Under the pieces are notes generated by a model. It was not told where the DNA came from. It did no database searches and saw nothing but the letters and a program-made list of their open reading frames with translations. Shown in pieces: positions 1 through 7,945 of a DNA stretch of 64,000 bases. The position numbers and the translations under genes are program-made. This stretch comes from Gaiellales bacterium (lineage in GTDB: Bacteria; Actinomycetota; Thermoleophilia; Gaiellales; JAICJC01), in the NCBI GenBank assembly GCA_036403155.1, contig DASWRM010000037.1, positions 142,352 to 206,351 of the forward strand. The letters run 5' to 3'. The first letter of the stretch is position 1; every line of letters begins with the position of its first letter.

Positions 1-1
1 C

Positions 2-991
2 CGGCTGTCGGACGCGGCGCTCTGCCTCCGTGAGCCGTCGGGCCGCGTGCTCGCCCGCACCAGCGATATGGAGGACGCCGGCGCCGGGGCACAGGTGCTG
101 CCCGTCGTCACCGGCAGCGTGGTCGAGGCGGAACTGGTCGCCCGTCCCGGCGACAGGTGCGATCCCCAGCTGCTGCACCATCTGCAGACCGTGCTGGCCG
201 TCGAGCTGCTCAAGCGGCGGGCCGTGTCCGACGCGGAGCGGCGGCTCTCGGCCGATCTGGTCGATTCGATCCTGGCCGGCGAGGTCAGCTCGTCGGAGCT
301 CCGCCGCAAGGCCGGGGCATTCGGCCTCGAGGGCGAGCAGCCGATGGCGTTCGCACTCCTGCGCCCCGCCGAGCGCGGCACGAGGGCGCTGGCCGCCCTG
401 GCCGCGCGGGCCGAAGAGGCGGGGCCGTGCGTCGTGCGCGACGGCGGCGTGGCCGTCCTCATCGAGGCAGCCGACGACGAGCGTGCGGAGCTGCGCGCGC
501 GTGAGCTGCTTGCCGAGACCGGCGCGGGCAGCGGCGGGGTCGGCCGCGTGCGCCGGGATCCCGCCGAGCTGCGGCGCAGCTACGACGAGGCGCTCTACGC
601 GGCCGAGGCGCGACCGGCCAACGGGCACCCCACGCTGGCCACGTTCCGCGATCTGGGATCGATCCAGCTCCTGCTGTCGCTGCAGGACGAGCGGGGCGTG
701 CAGCTCTACTGCGACTCCCTGCTCGGCCCCCTCATCGCCCACGACGCGGCGCACGGTTCGGCACTGGTCGAGTCGCTCCGCGCGTACATCGAGGCGAACG
801 GCCGCTGGGCGGAGGCGGCCGCGGCGCTGTCGGTGCACCGACACACGCTCCGCTACCGGATGCGCAAGATCTCCGAGCTGACCGGCCGCGACCTCGGCGA
901 TGCGGGCGACCGCCTGGAGCTGTGGCTCGCCCTGCGCGCGGACCAGCTCCGCACCCCGCCCCTCGCGCCCTCGCCGCTGGAGCACGTGTGA
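2..991 (+). CDS. PucR-family transcriptional regulator, 5' end missing
   Basis: This is a DNA-binding regulator of the PucR/CdaR type, cut by the window edge. The frame is open from base 2, so the GTG at 47 is probably internal and not the true start. About 329 residues are visible. The last 60 or so form the PucR-type C-terminal helix-turn-helix, with AAALSVHRHTLRYRMRKI as the recognition part; this is the firmest evidence. The middle part is only consistent with the family's linker domain. Its stop overlaps the next start as GTGA, so it is probably co-transcribed with the downstream dehydrogenase and may control it. The effector cannot be told from the sequence. Confidence 0.8.
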   Translation, partial: RLSDAALCLREPSGRVLARTSDMEDAGAGAQVLPVVTGSVVEAELVARPGDRCDPQLLHHLQTVLAVELLKRRAVSDAERRLSADLVDSILAGEVSSSELRRKAGAFGLEGEQPMAFALLRPAERGTRALAALAARAEEAGPCVVRDGGVAVLIEAADDERAELRARELLAETGAGSGGVGRVRRDPAELRRSYDEALYAAEARPANGHPTLATFRDLGSIQLLLSLQDERGVQLYCDSLLGPLIAHDAAHGSALVESLRAYIEANGRWAEAAAALSVHRHTLRYRMRKISELTGRDLGDAGDRLELWLALRADQLRTPPLAPSPLEHV

Positions 992-2124
992 GCACCGTCG
1001 CGGTCGTCGGAGCCGCCGGCATCATCGGCCCGGCCATCGTCGCGACCCTGGCGGAGCACGAGGCGGTCGAGGAGATCCGCTGCCTCGACATGAACGCCGA
1101 GGGAGCCCGCGCCGTGGCCGCGCAGCACGGTGGCGGGAAGGCGACCGGCGCGGCACTCGACATCACGGACATCGAGGCGGCCGGGCAGGCGATCTCCGGC
1201 TCCGCCGTGCTCCTGAACACCGCCGCCTACCGGGTCAACCTCGCGGCGATGGAGGTCGCGCTCGCAGCGGGAGCGCACTACCTCGACCTGGGCGGCCTCT
1301 ACCACGTGACCCGCGAGCAGGTGAAGCTCGACCTCCGCTTCCGGGAGGCCGGGCTGGTCGCCGTGCTCGGCATGGGCTCGACCCCCGGCAAGACCAACGT
1401 CATGGCTGCGCACGCGGTGTCGCGGCTGGGCGGTCGCATCGACCGGATCGTCGTGGCGGCCGCCGGACGCGACCCCAGCCCGCCCGCCGGCCCGCTGGTC
1501 GCCCCGTATGCGGTCGAGACGATCCTCGACGAGCTCTCCATGCCGACGCCGCTGATCCGCGACGGCGCTCCGGTGCTCCTCCCTCCGCTCACCGAGGCGG
1601 GCACGGTGGAGTTCGGTGAGCCGGTCGGCCCGGCGCCGACGATCTACACGATCCACTCCGAGCAGGCGACCTTCGCCGACAGCTTCGGCGCGAGCGACGT
1701 CAGCTTCCAGCTGTCGCTGAACCCGCTGTTCCTCGACAAGATCCGGCTGCTGACGGATATCGGCCTGGCTGGGACCGACCCCGTGGACGTGCGGGGCGTG
1801 CCCGTCGTTCCCCGGCACGTGCTGCTCGCGCTGATCGCCCGGCTGCCGAAGGCGTCGCCGTCGCGGGAGGCGTTCGGCATCCACCGAGTCGAGGTCTACG
1901 GCGAGAACGGCACGGCCGTTACGGAGTGCATCACGCGATCGGTCGACCGGATGGCGTTCGGGGGTGGCGTGCTCTCGACGGCCTGCCCCCCGGCCGTGGT
2001 GGCGGACATGATCTGCCGCGGCGAGATCGAGCGCCGGGGCGTCTTTCCCTCGGAGCAGATCGTGCCCTTCCACGCGCTGTTCGATCGCCTCGAGCGGTAC
2101 GGCGTGTCGGTGCGGGACGCGTAG
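988..2124 (+). CDS. Saccharopine dehydrogenase-like NAD(P)-binding oxidoreductase
   Basis: Protein of 378 residues starting at GTG 988, inside the stop of the regulator (GTGA overlap). The N-terminus is a Rossmann fold with VGAAGIIGPAI in the dinucleotide loop, followed by LLNTAAYRVN and the GAHYLDLGG and GMGSTPGKTN segments usual in saccharopine-dehydrogenase-like proteins. The family includes saccharopine and carboxynorspermidine dehydrogenases and many members of unknown substrate, so the reaction here (probably oxidation or reduction of an amino-acid-like secondary amine) is inferred only at family level. A longer frame from 922 exists but would overlap the regulator more deeply. Coupling to a PucR-type regulator suggests substrate-induced catabolic expression. 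Confidence 0.75.
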   Translation: MSTVAVVGAAGIIGPAIVATLAEHEAVEEIRCLDMNAEGARAVAAQHGGGKATGAALDITDIEAAGQAISGSAVLLNTAAYRVNLAAMEVALAAGAHYLDLGGLYHVTREQVKLDLRFREAGLVAVLGMGSTPGKTNVMAAHAVSRLGGRIDRIVVAAAGRDPSPPAGPLVAPYAVETILDELSMPTPLIRDGAPVLLPPLTEAGTVEFGEPVGPAPTIYTIHSEQATFADSFGASDVSFQLSLNPLFLDKIRLLTDIGLAGTDPVDVRGVPVVPRHVLLALIARLPKASPSREAFGIHRVEVYGENGTAVTECITRSVDRMAFGGGVLSTACPPAVVADMICRGEIERRGVFPSEQIVPFHALFDRLERYGVSVRDA

Positions 2125-2173
2125 CCCCACGAGGGCTGAGGCCAGACCCTCCGTCGAGACGGGGTCAAGCCTC

Positions 2174-2219
2174 AGGCTGACCCGGGTTGCGGCGCGACGC
2201 ACGCAACCGGGGTCAGGCT
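2174..2219. terminator. Imperfect 17-bp inverted repeat between convergent genes
   Basis: Arms at 2174-2190 and 2203-2219 pair with two mismatches around a 12-base loop. The hairpin lies between a plus-strand gene ending at 2124 and a minus-strand gene ending at 2241, where a two-way terminator would be expected. There is no T-run on either side. A 17-base direct repeat (ggctgaRgccagRccct) flanks the hairpin at 2134-2150 and 2216-2232. Confidence 0.45.
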
Positions 2220-2240
2220 GAAGCCAGGCCCTGAGACATG

Positions 2241-2636
2241 TCAGTCGAGCAGCTTCTTGACGCCGTCGAGCTTCTTGCGCAGCTCGGCAACCTCGCCGGC
2301 CTGCGTCTTCATCGCGTCGGCCAGTGCCTGGACGTTCTGCACGAGCGCCGTCGCGAGCCTGTCGATGTCGCCACCGCCGCCCGAGCGCGCTCGGCCACGC
2401 CGGGGGCTCGACGCGGCGGCCGGCCGCCGGGCCGGGCGGCCACGGGTCTTGCGGGGGCGCAGCGTGCCGCCCGCTCGCTTGCGGGCCACCCTGTAGTAGT
2501 TCGCGGCAACCGTACCCGCACGGCGGCCGGAGTCGGCGGAGATCTTTGCGAAGGCCTCGGTTCGGTTCATACCGTCCGCAACGAGCTTCTCGACCTGGTC
2601 GAAGATCTGTTCACCGATCTCACCTGAGCGCGGCAT
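2241..2636 (-). CDS. Small basic DNA-binding-like protein with AT-hook-like stretch and coiled coil
   Basis: I do not recognise a named family. The 131-residue protein has three visible parts. Residues 1-53 are helical, and the MNRTEAFAKISADSG-like stretch resembles a helix-turn-helix. Residues 55-87 are a strongly basic, proline-rich linker with TRGRPARRP, whose RGRP core is AT-hook-like. Residues 90-131 are a heptad-like coiled coil ending in VAELRKKLDGVKKLLD, suggesting oligomers. Together these suggest a nucleoid-associated or regulatory DNA-binding protein. It sits downstream of pgi on the same strand with a 63-bp gap that holds AT-rich sequence, so it may have its own promoter. The function is inference. 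Confidence 0.6.
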   Translation of the reverse strand: MPRSGEIGEQIFDQVEKLVADGMNRTEAFAKISADSGRRAGTVAANYYRVARKRAGGTLRPRKTRGRPARRPAAASSPRRGRARSGGGGDIDRLATALVQNVQALADAMKTQAGEVAELRKKLDGVKKLLD

Positions 2637-2699
2637 ATCTCACCTCACTATCCGGGATGGGGGAGCGAGACTGTAGCGCAAACCTATATGACAATGCGC

Positions 2700-4325
2700 T
2701 TACAGCGAACCGCGTCTATAGAGACGAATCAGCGCGTTCGTCGAAGCATCGTGTGTCAAATCCGGCTCGTCATCGCTTGCAATTTCGGAAGCTATGCGTT
2801 TCGCAAGCACCTTGCCCAGTTCCACGCCCCACTGGTCGAAGGAGTTGATATCCCAGATGACACCTTGCGTGAACACGGTGTGTTCGTATAGCGCAACGAG
2901 GTTCCCGAGCACCGCGGGGGTCAGGCGCTCCGCGATGATGGTGCTGCTGGGCCGGTTCCCCTCGAACACCCTGTGCGGGACAAGGCGATCGTCGGTTCCT
3001 TCAGCGCGCACCTCCTGCGCAGTCTTGCCGAAGGCGAGCGCCTCGGTCTGCGCGAACACGTTTGCCGTCAGCAGGTCGTGATGCGTGCCGAGCGGGTTGA
3101 GCGTGTGCAGGAAGCCGATGAAGTCGCACGGGATCAGCTTCGTGCCCTGGTGGATCAGCTGGTAAAAGGAGTGCTGGCCGTTCGTCCCCGGCTCGCCCCA
3201 GTAGACCGCGCCGGTCTGGTAGTCGACGGTCGCACCGGCCAGCGTGACGTGCTTGCCGTTGCTCTCCATCGTCAGCTGCTGGAGATACGCGGGAAAGCGC
3301 TTGAGGTACTGGTCGTAGGGCAGCACCGCCACCGTCTGCGCGTCGAAGAAGTCGCCGTACCACACCGCGAGCAGCCCCATCAGAACCGGCAGGTTCTGCC
3401 GGAACGGCGCGGTGCGGAAGTGGACGTCCATCTCGTGGAAGCCGTCGAGCAGCTCGCGATAACGGTCGGGGCCGATCGCGATTATCGTCGAGAGCCCGAT
3501 CGCGGAGTCCATCGAATAGCGGCCGCCCACCCAGTCCCAGAACCCGAACATCGCCTCGGTGTCGATCCCGAACGCCCGCACCTCCTCCGTGGCGGTGGAG
3601 ACGGCGACGAAGTGCCGTGCCACCGCGGCGTCGTCGTGCAGCGCCGCGAGCACCCACTCCCGGGCACTGGCGGCATTCGTCATGGTTTCCTGCGTGGTAA
3701 ACGTCTTCGACGACACGATGAAGAGCGTCTCGGCGGGATCCAGATCACGCGTTGCCTCAACGAAATCGGTCCCGTCGACGTTCGATACAAATCGGACGGT
3801 CAGTGCGCGGTCGGAGTAGTGACGCAACGCCTCGTACGCCATGACCGGCCCGAGGTCCGATCCTCCAATGCCAATGTTGACGATGTTGCGTATCGGCCGC
3901 CCGGAGTATCCGCGCCACTCGCCGGAGCGGATCGCGGTCGCACATGCCGCCATCCGCCGGAGCACCTCGTGCACCTGCCTGACGACGTCCACGCCGTCCA
4001 CCACGATCGACTCGTTGGCGGGCGCCCGCAGCGCGACGTGCAGAACCGACCGGTTCTCGGTCGTGTTGATCGGCTCGCCGGTGAACATCGCCTCGATCCG
4101 CCCGGGCAGGTCGCGATCCTGCGCGAGATCCACCAGCAGTCGCAGCGTCTCCTCAGTGACGCGGTGCTTGGAGATGTCGAGCAGCAGCCCGGCGGCCCGC
4201 GCCGTCATCCGCTCCGCGCGTCCCCGATCGGATGCGAACAGCTCGCGAAGGTGCAGCGGCGCGACCTCGGCATGGTGCTGGTGCAGTGCCTTCCAGGGCG
4301 TGGTCTCGCGGAGGGGCGGCGCCAT
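2700..4325 (-). CDS. pgi: Glucose-6-phosphate isomerase
   Basis: Interconverts glucose-6-phosphate and fructose-6-phosphate in glycolysis and gluconeogenesis in the cytoplasm. The protein is 541 residues, normal for the long bacterial form. The sugar-phosphate isomerase fold is shown by [11 protein letters not shown] near residue 150, [14 protein letters not shown] near 265 and the C-terminal signature [12 protein letters not shown] chose the ATG at 4325: the frame continues upstream to 4622, but that part is out of character and overlaps the TOPRIM gene in another frame. A TAGGTT box eight bases upstream of the ATG suggests a leaderless transcript. Confidence 0.96.
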   Translation of the reverse strand: MAPPLRETTPWKALHQHHAEVAPLHLRELFASDRGRAERMTARAAGLLLDISKHRVTEETLRLLVDLAQDRDLPGRIEAMFTGEPINTTENRSVLHVALRAPANESIVVDGVDVVRQVHEVLRRMAACATAIRSGEWRGYSGRPIRNIVNIGIGGSDLGPVMAYEALRHYSDRALTVRFVSNVDGTDFVEATRDLDPAETLFIVSSKTFTTQETMTNAASAREWVLAALHDDAAVARHFVAVSTATEEVRAFGIDTEAMFGFWDWVGGRYSMDSAIGLSTIIAIGPDRYRELLDGFHEMDVHFRTAPFRQNLPVLMGLLAVWYGDFFDAQTVAVLPYDQYLKRFPAYLQQLTMESNGKHVTLAGATVDYQTGAVYWGEPGTNGQHSFYQLIHQGTKLIPCDFIGFLHTLNPLGTHHDLLTANVFAQTEALAFGKTAQEVRAEGTDDRLVPHRVFEGNRPSSTIIAERLTPAVLGNLVALYEHTVFTQGVIWDINSFDQWGVELGKVLAKRIASEIASDDEPDLTHDASTNALIRLYRRGSL

Positions 4326-4333
4326 CGCCCGAC

Positions 4334-4339
4334 AACCTA
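4334..4339 (-). promoter_or_regulatory. -10 box for leaderless pgi
   Basis: TAGGTT on the minus strand, eight bases before the pgi ATG at 4325. No convincing -35 box is visible 17 bases further upstream. It supports the 4325 start rather than longer versions of the frame. Confidence 0.45.
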
Positions 4340-4398
4340 CACCCGATGCACGGGCGCGCCCGCAGGCCGCCACACGCCCGGCACGGGGTCCGCTCGGT

Positions 4399-4986
4399 TC
4401 AGACGTGGTCGAGCACGCGGTCGAGCGGCCTCGGCATGTCGGCGAGATCGAGCGCCTCGACGAGCAGCCGCGCATAGCGGATCTTGCGGGTTCCGGCGCT
4501 GCCCATGAACCGCCGCAGCTGCTCGGCCGGTGGGCGCCCGAGCCAGGCGGCCTGCTTCTGCAGCGTGCGGAACGACCGCAGCTCGCCCTGTGCGTCGACG
4601 ACCCGTTCCACGGATGTGACACCGAGCGCGCGAATCAGCTCGTCCTCGAGGTCGGCCACGCAGACGTAGAACCCCAGGCGCTCCATGCCGGGGGTGTCCA
4701 GACCAGCGCCGAGGCCGGCGCGCTCCAGGCCGCGCCGGAAGTGGGCCGCCTCGCCTTCGTCGCAGAGACCGGCCAGCCGCACCTGCGATCGGCTCGGGCG
4801 GAACCGGCGCAGGAACCGGTCGATCGCCTGCGCCCCGCCGATCGGGACGATGGACACCCGCTCAGCCTCGAGATCGCGGCCACGGCGCTCGGCGAGCGCC
4901 TCGAGTGCGCGCTGGTCGCTGACGCCTTCAACCAGGACAACACCCAGGGGGTCCACTGCTCGCGAGACGGCGTCCATACGGTGCAT
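4399..4986 (-). CDS. Stand-alone TOPRIM-domain protein
   Basis: Protein of 195 residues. The [16 protein letters not shown] stretch near residues 16-31 matches TOPRIM motif 1 with its catalytic-type glutamate, and [13 protein letters not shown] near residue 73 supplies the acidic DxE motif. The arrangement resembles the TOPRIM domain of OLD-family nucleases, but no ATPase domain is fused or next to it. The C-terminal third (from about 120) is helical, with a basic [11 protein letters not shown] stretch. TOPRIM folds occur in nucleases, primases and topoisomerases, so metal-dependent phosphoryl chemistry on nucleic acid is likely, but the substrate is unknown. Its gene ends 73 bp upstream of the pgi start. 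Confidence 0.7.
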   Translation of the reverse strand: MHRMDAVSRAVDPLGVVLVEGVSDQRALEALAERRGRDLEAERVSIVPIGGAQAIDRFLRRFRPSRSQVRLAGLCDEGEAAHFRRGLERAGLGAGLDTPGMERLGFYVCVADLEDELIRALGVTSVERVVDAQGELRSFRTLQKQAAWLGRPPAEQLRRFMGSAGTRKIRYARLLVEALDLADMPRPLDRVLDHV

Positions 4987-5025
4987 GGTGCCTCGCTGGC
5001 GTCCCTGAGCCCCGCAGCCTCACGT

Positions 5026-5054
5026 TTGACTTCGCAACCTTCCCTCCCTATCCT
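5026..5054 (+). promoter_or_regulatory. Promoter of the leuA leader and leu-ilv operon
   Basis: TTGACT at 5026-5031 and TATCCT at 5049-5054 are separated by exactly 17 bases, one of the two clearest sigma-70-type promoters in the window. The expected start of transcription (about 5061-5064) falls at or just before the ATG of the leader peptide at 5064, so the leader is probably translated from a leaderless transcript. Confidence 0.75.
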
Positions 5055-5063
5055 GTGCGCACG

Positions 5064-5186
5064 ATGCCGAGCACCGCGACCACCAAGGAGACGACTGCCC
5101 GCTCCCCGCTGAGCGGGCGTCTTGTCGGGCTCCAGTCTGCGTTCGCGATGTCGCTGCTCGGCCTCCTCCTGCTCCTCGCCCGCTAG
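5064..5186 (+). CDS. leuL: Leucine leader peptide upstream of leuA
   Basis: A 40-codon frame that starts right after the promoter and ends 100 bases before leuA. Its end reads MSLLGLLLLLAR, with seven leucine codons (CTG and CTC) among eight consecutive codons just before the stop. Ten of its 40 residues are leucine. This is the classic layout of a leader peptide that senses charged tRNA-Leu: a ribosome stalled at the leucine run would alter folding of the 100-base stretch before leuA. A 12-codon version from the internal ATG at 5148 is possible, but no ribosome binding site precedes it. Confidence 0.7.
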   Translation: MPSTATTKETTARSPLSGRLVGLQSAFAMSLLGLLLLLAR

Positions 5187-5206
5187 GGCGACGGACTTCT
5201 GCTCAC

Positions 5207-5223
5207 GCGCCGCCCGCCGGCGC
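5207..5223 (+). promoter_or_regulatory. Hairpin in the leuA leader, possible attenuator element
   Basis: GCGCCG at 5207-5212 pairs with CGGCGC at 5218-5223 around a five-base loop, 20 bases after the leader peptide stop. There is no T-run, so a classical intrinsic terminator is not supported; Rho-dependent or translational control of leuA remain possible. The leuA ribosome binding site AGGAGG is at 5272-5277. Confidence 0.35.
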
Positions 5224-5286
5224 ACACGCACAGGAAGCCACCGGGAGAGGTGCGTCCTCACCCGATCACGCAGGAGGTCACCAGCA

Positions 5287-6822
5287 ATGCCGACGGACAC
5301 CGTTCGGATATTCGATACGACGTTGCGCGACGGCGAGCAATCTCCGGGCATCGCGCTGAACGCGGCCGAGAAGGTCGAGATCGCCCGCCAGCTCGAGCGG
5401 CTGGGCGTCGACATCATCGAAGCCGGCTTCGCCATCTCCTCCCCCGGCGAGGTCGAGGGGATCCGGGCCGTCTCCCAGGCGGTCGACTGCGTGGTCGCAT
5501 CGCTCGCACGCACGAACGACGACGACATCGACGCGGCGATCGAGTCGCTCGACAGCGCGCGCAACCCGCGCATCCACACGTTCATCGCCACCTCGGACAT
5601 CCACCTCGAGCACAAGCTGCGCATGACCCGCGGCCAGGTGGTCGAGGCGGCCGACCGGGCGGTGCGCCGGGCGAAGGAGTTCACCTCGGACGTCGAGTTC
5701 TCGTGCGAGGACGCGACGCGAACGGACATCGACTTCATGGCGGAGGTGGTGCGGGTGGCGATCGCCGCGGGCGCGACCACCATCAACATCCCCGACACGG
5801 TCGGCTACACGGTGCCGGAGGAGTACATCGAGATTCTCACCGCGCTGCGCGAGCGCGTGCCCGAGCTGGATGCCGTCACCCTCTCCGTCCACTGCCACAA
5901 CGACCTGGGCATGGCGGTCGCGAACTCGATGGCCGGCGTGATGGCGGGCGCCCGGCAGGTCGAGTGCACGATCAACGGCATCGGCGAGCGCGCGGGCAAC
6001 GCGTCGCTGGAGGAGATCGTGATGCTCCTGCGCACGCGCAAGCCGCGCTTCGCCCTGGACACGGCCGTCAACACACAGGAGATCGTGCGCACGTCGCGGA
6101 TGGTGTCGCGCCTGACCGGCTACTCCGTGCAGCCGAACAAGGCGATCGTCGGCCGCAACGCCTTCGCCCACGAGGCGGGGATCCACCAGCACGGCGTGCT
6201 GGCCGACCGCCGGACGTACGAGATCATGGACGCCGAGTCCGTCGGCCTGGCCGGCTCCGACATCGTCCTGGGGAAGCACTCCGGCCGCCACGCGCTGCGC
6301 CAGGCGTTCGCGGAGCTGGGATTCGCGATCGAGGGCGACGAGCTGAAGCGCGCCTTCGAGCGGTTCAAGGAGATTGCCGACCGCAAGCAGAAGATCAGTT
6401 CGCTGGATCTGGAGGCGATCGCCTCCGACTCCCTGCGCGAGCGCGAGGACGACCACCATCTTCTCTCCCTTGCCATCGGCACGCGAACCGGCCGGCCCGC
6501 GCGGGCGGAGGTCACCGTGAGCACCGGTGACGGCGAGCGGACAGGCATCGCGGAGGGCGACGGCCCGGTCGACGCCGCATTCAAGGCGATCGACCAGGTG
6601 CTCGGAGTCACCGTCACGCTCGTCGAGTACACCATCGGCGCCGTCTCCGGCGGCGCGGACGCCCTGGGCGAGGTGCGCGTGGTGGTCGAATCGGCAGGGC
6701 GCTCGTTCTCGGCGCAGGCCGTGTCGACGGACGTCACGGAAGCGTCGGCCGAGGCGTACCTCCGGGCGTGCGCGCACGCGAAGACCGCCGCCGAACCGGA
6801 GCAGGAGCTCGCCGGAGTCTGA
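5287..6822 (+). CDS. leuA: 2-isopropylmalate synthase
   Basis: First committed step of leucine synthesis: condenses 2-ketoisovalerate with acetyl-CoA. The protein is 511 residues. The catalytic barrel shows DTTLRDGEQSPG at residues 10-21 and the metal-binding HCHNDLG near 203. From about 380 the C-terminal domain resembles the regulatory LeuA dimer domain that binds leucine, so feedback inhibition is likely. The ATG at 5287 is set by AGGAGG nine bases upstream; the frame reaches back to 5122, but that part overlaps the leader peptide. It heads the leuA-leuB-ilvB-ilvN-ilvC operon. Confidence 0.95.
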   Translation: MPTDTVRIFDTTLRDGEQSPGIALNAAEKVEIARQLERLGVDIIEAGFAISSPGEVEGIRAVSQAVDCVVASLARTNDDDIDAAIESLDSARNPRIHTFIATSDIHLEHKLRMTRGQVVEAADRAVRRAKEFTSDVEFSCEDATRTDIDFMAEVVRVAIAAGATTINIPDTVGYTVPEEYIEILTALRERVPELDAVTLSVHCHNDLGMAVANSMAGVMAGARQVECTINGIGERAGNASLEEIVMLLRTRKPRFALDTAVNTQEIVRTSRMVSRLTGYSVQPNKAIVGRNAFAHEAGIHQHGVLADRRTYEIMDAESVGLAGSDIVLGKHSGRHALRQAFAELGFAIEGDELKRAFERFKEIADRKQKISSLDLEAIASDSLREREDDHHLLSLAIGTRTGRPARAEVTVSTGDGERTGIAEGDGPVDAAFKAIDQVLGVTVTLVEYTIGAVSGGADALGEVRVVVESAGRSFSAQAVSTDVTEASAEAYLRACAHAKTAAEPEQELAGV

Positions 6823-6856
6823 TGAGATACCCACCCCCAGCGAAACCGAGGATCAC

Positions 6857-7945
6857 ATGAGCCCGACCACACGACCACTCCCGATCGTCGCCTGCCTGTC
6901 CGGCGACGGCATCGGCCCCGAGGTGATGGCGGAGGCGGGCCGCGTGATCGACGCCGCGTCCGAGCTGTTCGGCATCCGCATCCGGCAGGTGCACCTGCCC
7001 TTCGGCGGCGATGCGATCGACAAGCACGGCGACCCGTTCCCGGCCCACGTGCGCGCCGCCGTCAAGGCGTCGGACGCCGTGCTGCTCGGGGCGGTCGGCG
7101 GCCCTCGCTGGGACGGCGCCGTCCGCCGGCCTGAGGAGGGCCTGCTCGGGCTGCGCAAGGAGCTCGACGCCTACGCAAACCTACGTCCCGTGCGGCACCG
7201 CGACATCGACCTGATCGTCGTGCGCGAGCTGACCGGCGGCCTCTACTTCGGCAAGAAGTCGCTGGAGGAGGACGTTGCCAGCGACGAGTGCCGGTACACC
7301 CGCGAGCAGGTCGAGCGGGTGGCACGCTGGGCGTTCAAGCTCGCGCGACGGCGCGACGGCCGTGTTGTCTCGGTGGACAAGGCCAATGTGCTGTCTACCT
7401 CGAAGCTGTGGAGGCGGGTCGTCTCGGAGCTGCAGGCGGCGGAGTTCGAGGAGATCCGGCTGACGCACGAGCTGGTCGACTCGTTCGCCATGAACCTGGC
7501 GACCAAGCCGCAGGCGTACGACGTGATCCTGACCGAGAACCTCTTCGGCGACATCCTCTCGGACCTGGCGGCCGCGGTCGGCGGTGGGCTCGGGCTGGCG
7601 CCGTCCGCGTCGATCGGCAGCGAGCCGCCGGGCATCTTCGAGCCCGTCCACGGGTCGGCGCCCGACATCGCCGGACAGGGCGAGGCGAACCCGATCGCGA
7701 TGATCCTCTCGGTCGGCATGATGTTCACGTACGGCCTGGGCCGGCGCGACATCGGCCGCGCCATCACGGCGGCGGTCGACCAGGTGCTGGCCGAGGGCAC
7801 CGCGACCGCCGACCAGGTGTCGGGCGGCCGGGCCTACGCCACGTGGGAGGTCGGGCAGGCCGTGTGCCGGGCGCTGGCCGACCACGCCCACGGCTCCGGC
7901 GAGTTCGCCGCAAACCCCTATCGTGAGGCGGTCGCCCGTGGATAG
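6857..7945 (+). CDS. leuB: 3-isopropylmalate dehydrogenase
   Basis: NAD-dependent oxidative decarboxylation of 3-isopropylmalate, the third leucine step. The protein is 362 residues, typical for the family. It shows SGDGIGPEVM near the N-terminus, ELTGGLYFGKKS in the middle, NLFGDILSDLAA for metal and substrate binding and EPVHGSAPDIAGQGEANP for NAD binding. The ATG at 6857 is preceded by GAGG, 34 bases after leuA. The frame is open further upstream inside leuA, but that part is a shadow. Its end overlaps the next start. Confidence 0.95.
   Translation: MSPTTRPLPIVACLSGDGIGPEVMAEAGRVIDAASELFGIRIRQVHLPFGGDAIDKHGDPFPAHVRAAVKASDAVLLGAVGGPRWDGAVRRPEEGLLGLRKELDAYANLRPVRHRDIDLIVVRELTGGLYFGKKSLEEDVASDECRYTREQVERVARWAFKLARRRDGRVVSVDKANVLSTSKLWRRVVSELQAAEFEEIRLTHELVDSFAMNLATKPQAYDVILTENLFGDILSDLAAAVGGGLGLAPSASIGSEPPGIFEPVHGSAPDIAGQGEANPIAMILSVGMMFTYGLGRRDIGRAITAAVDQVLAEGTATADQVSGGRAYATWEVGQAVCRALADHAHGSGEFAANPYREAVARG

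Noticed and set aside
853..2202. Long minus-strand frame of 449 residues opposite the dehydrogenase gene
   Set aside because: Arginine- and histidine-rich shadow typical of high-GC coding DNA; no recognisable motif, and the plus-strand gene is clear.
4399..4986. OLD-family anti-phage defence gene
   Set aside because: No ATPase domain or adjacent helicase (Gabija-like) gene, and the neighbours are housekeeping genes.
5187..5286. Classical Rho-independent attenuator before leuA
   Set aside because: The only clear hairpin has no T-run after it, so I list it only as a possible regulatory element.
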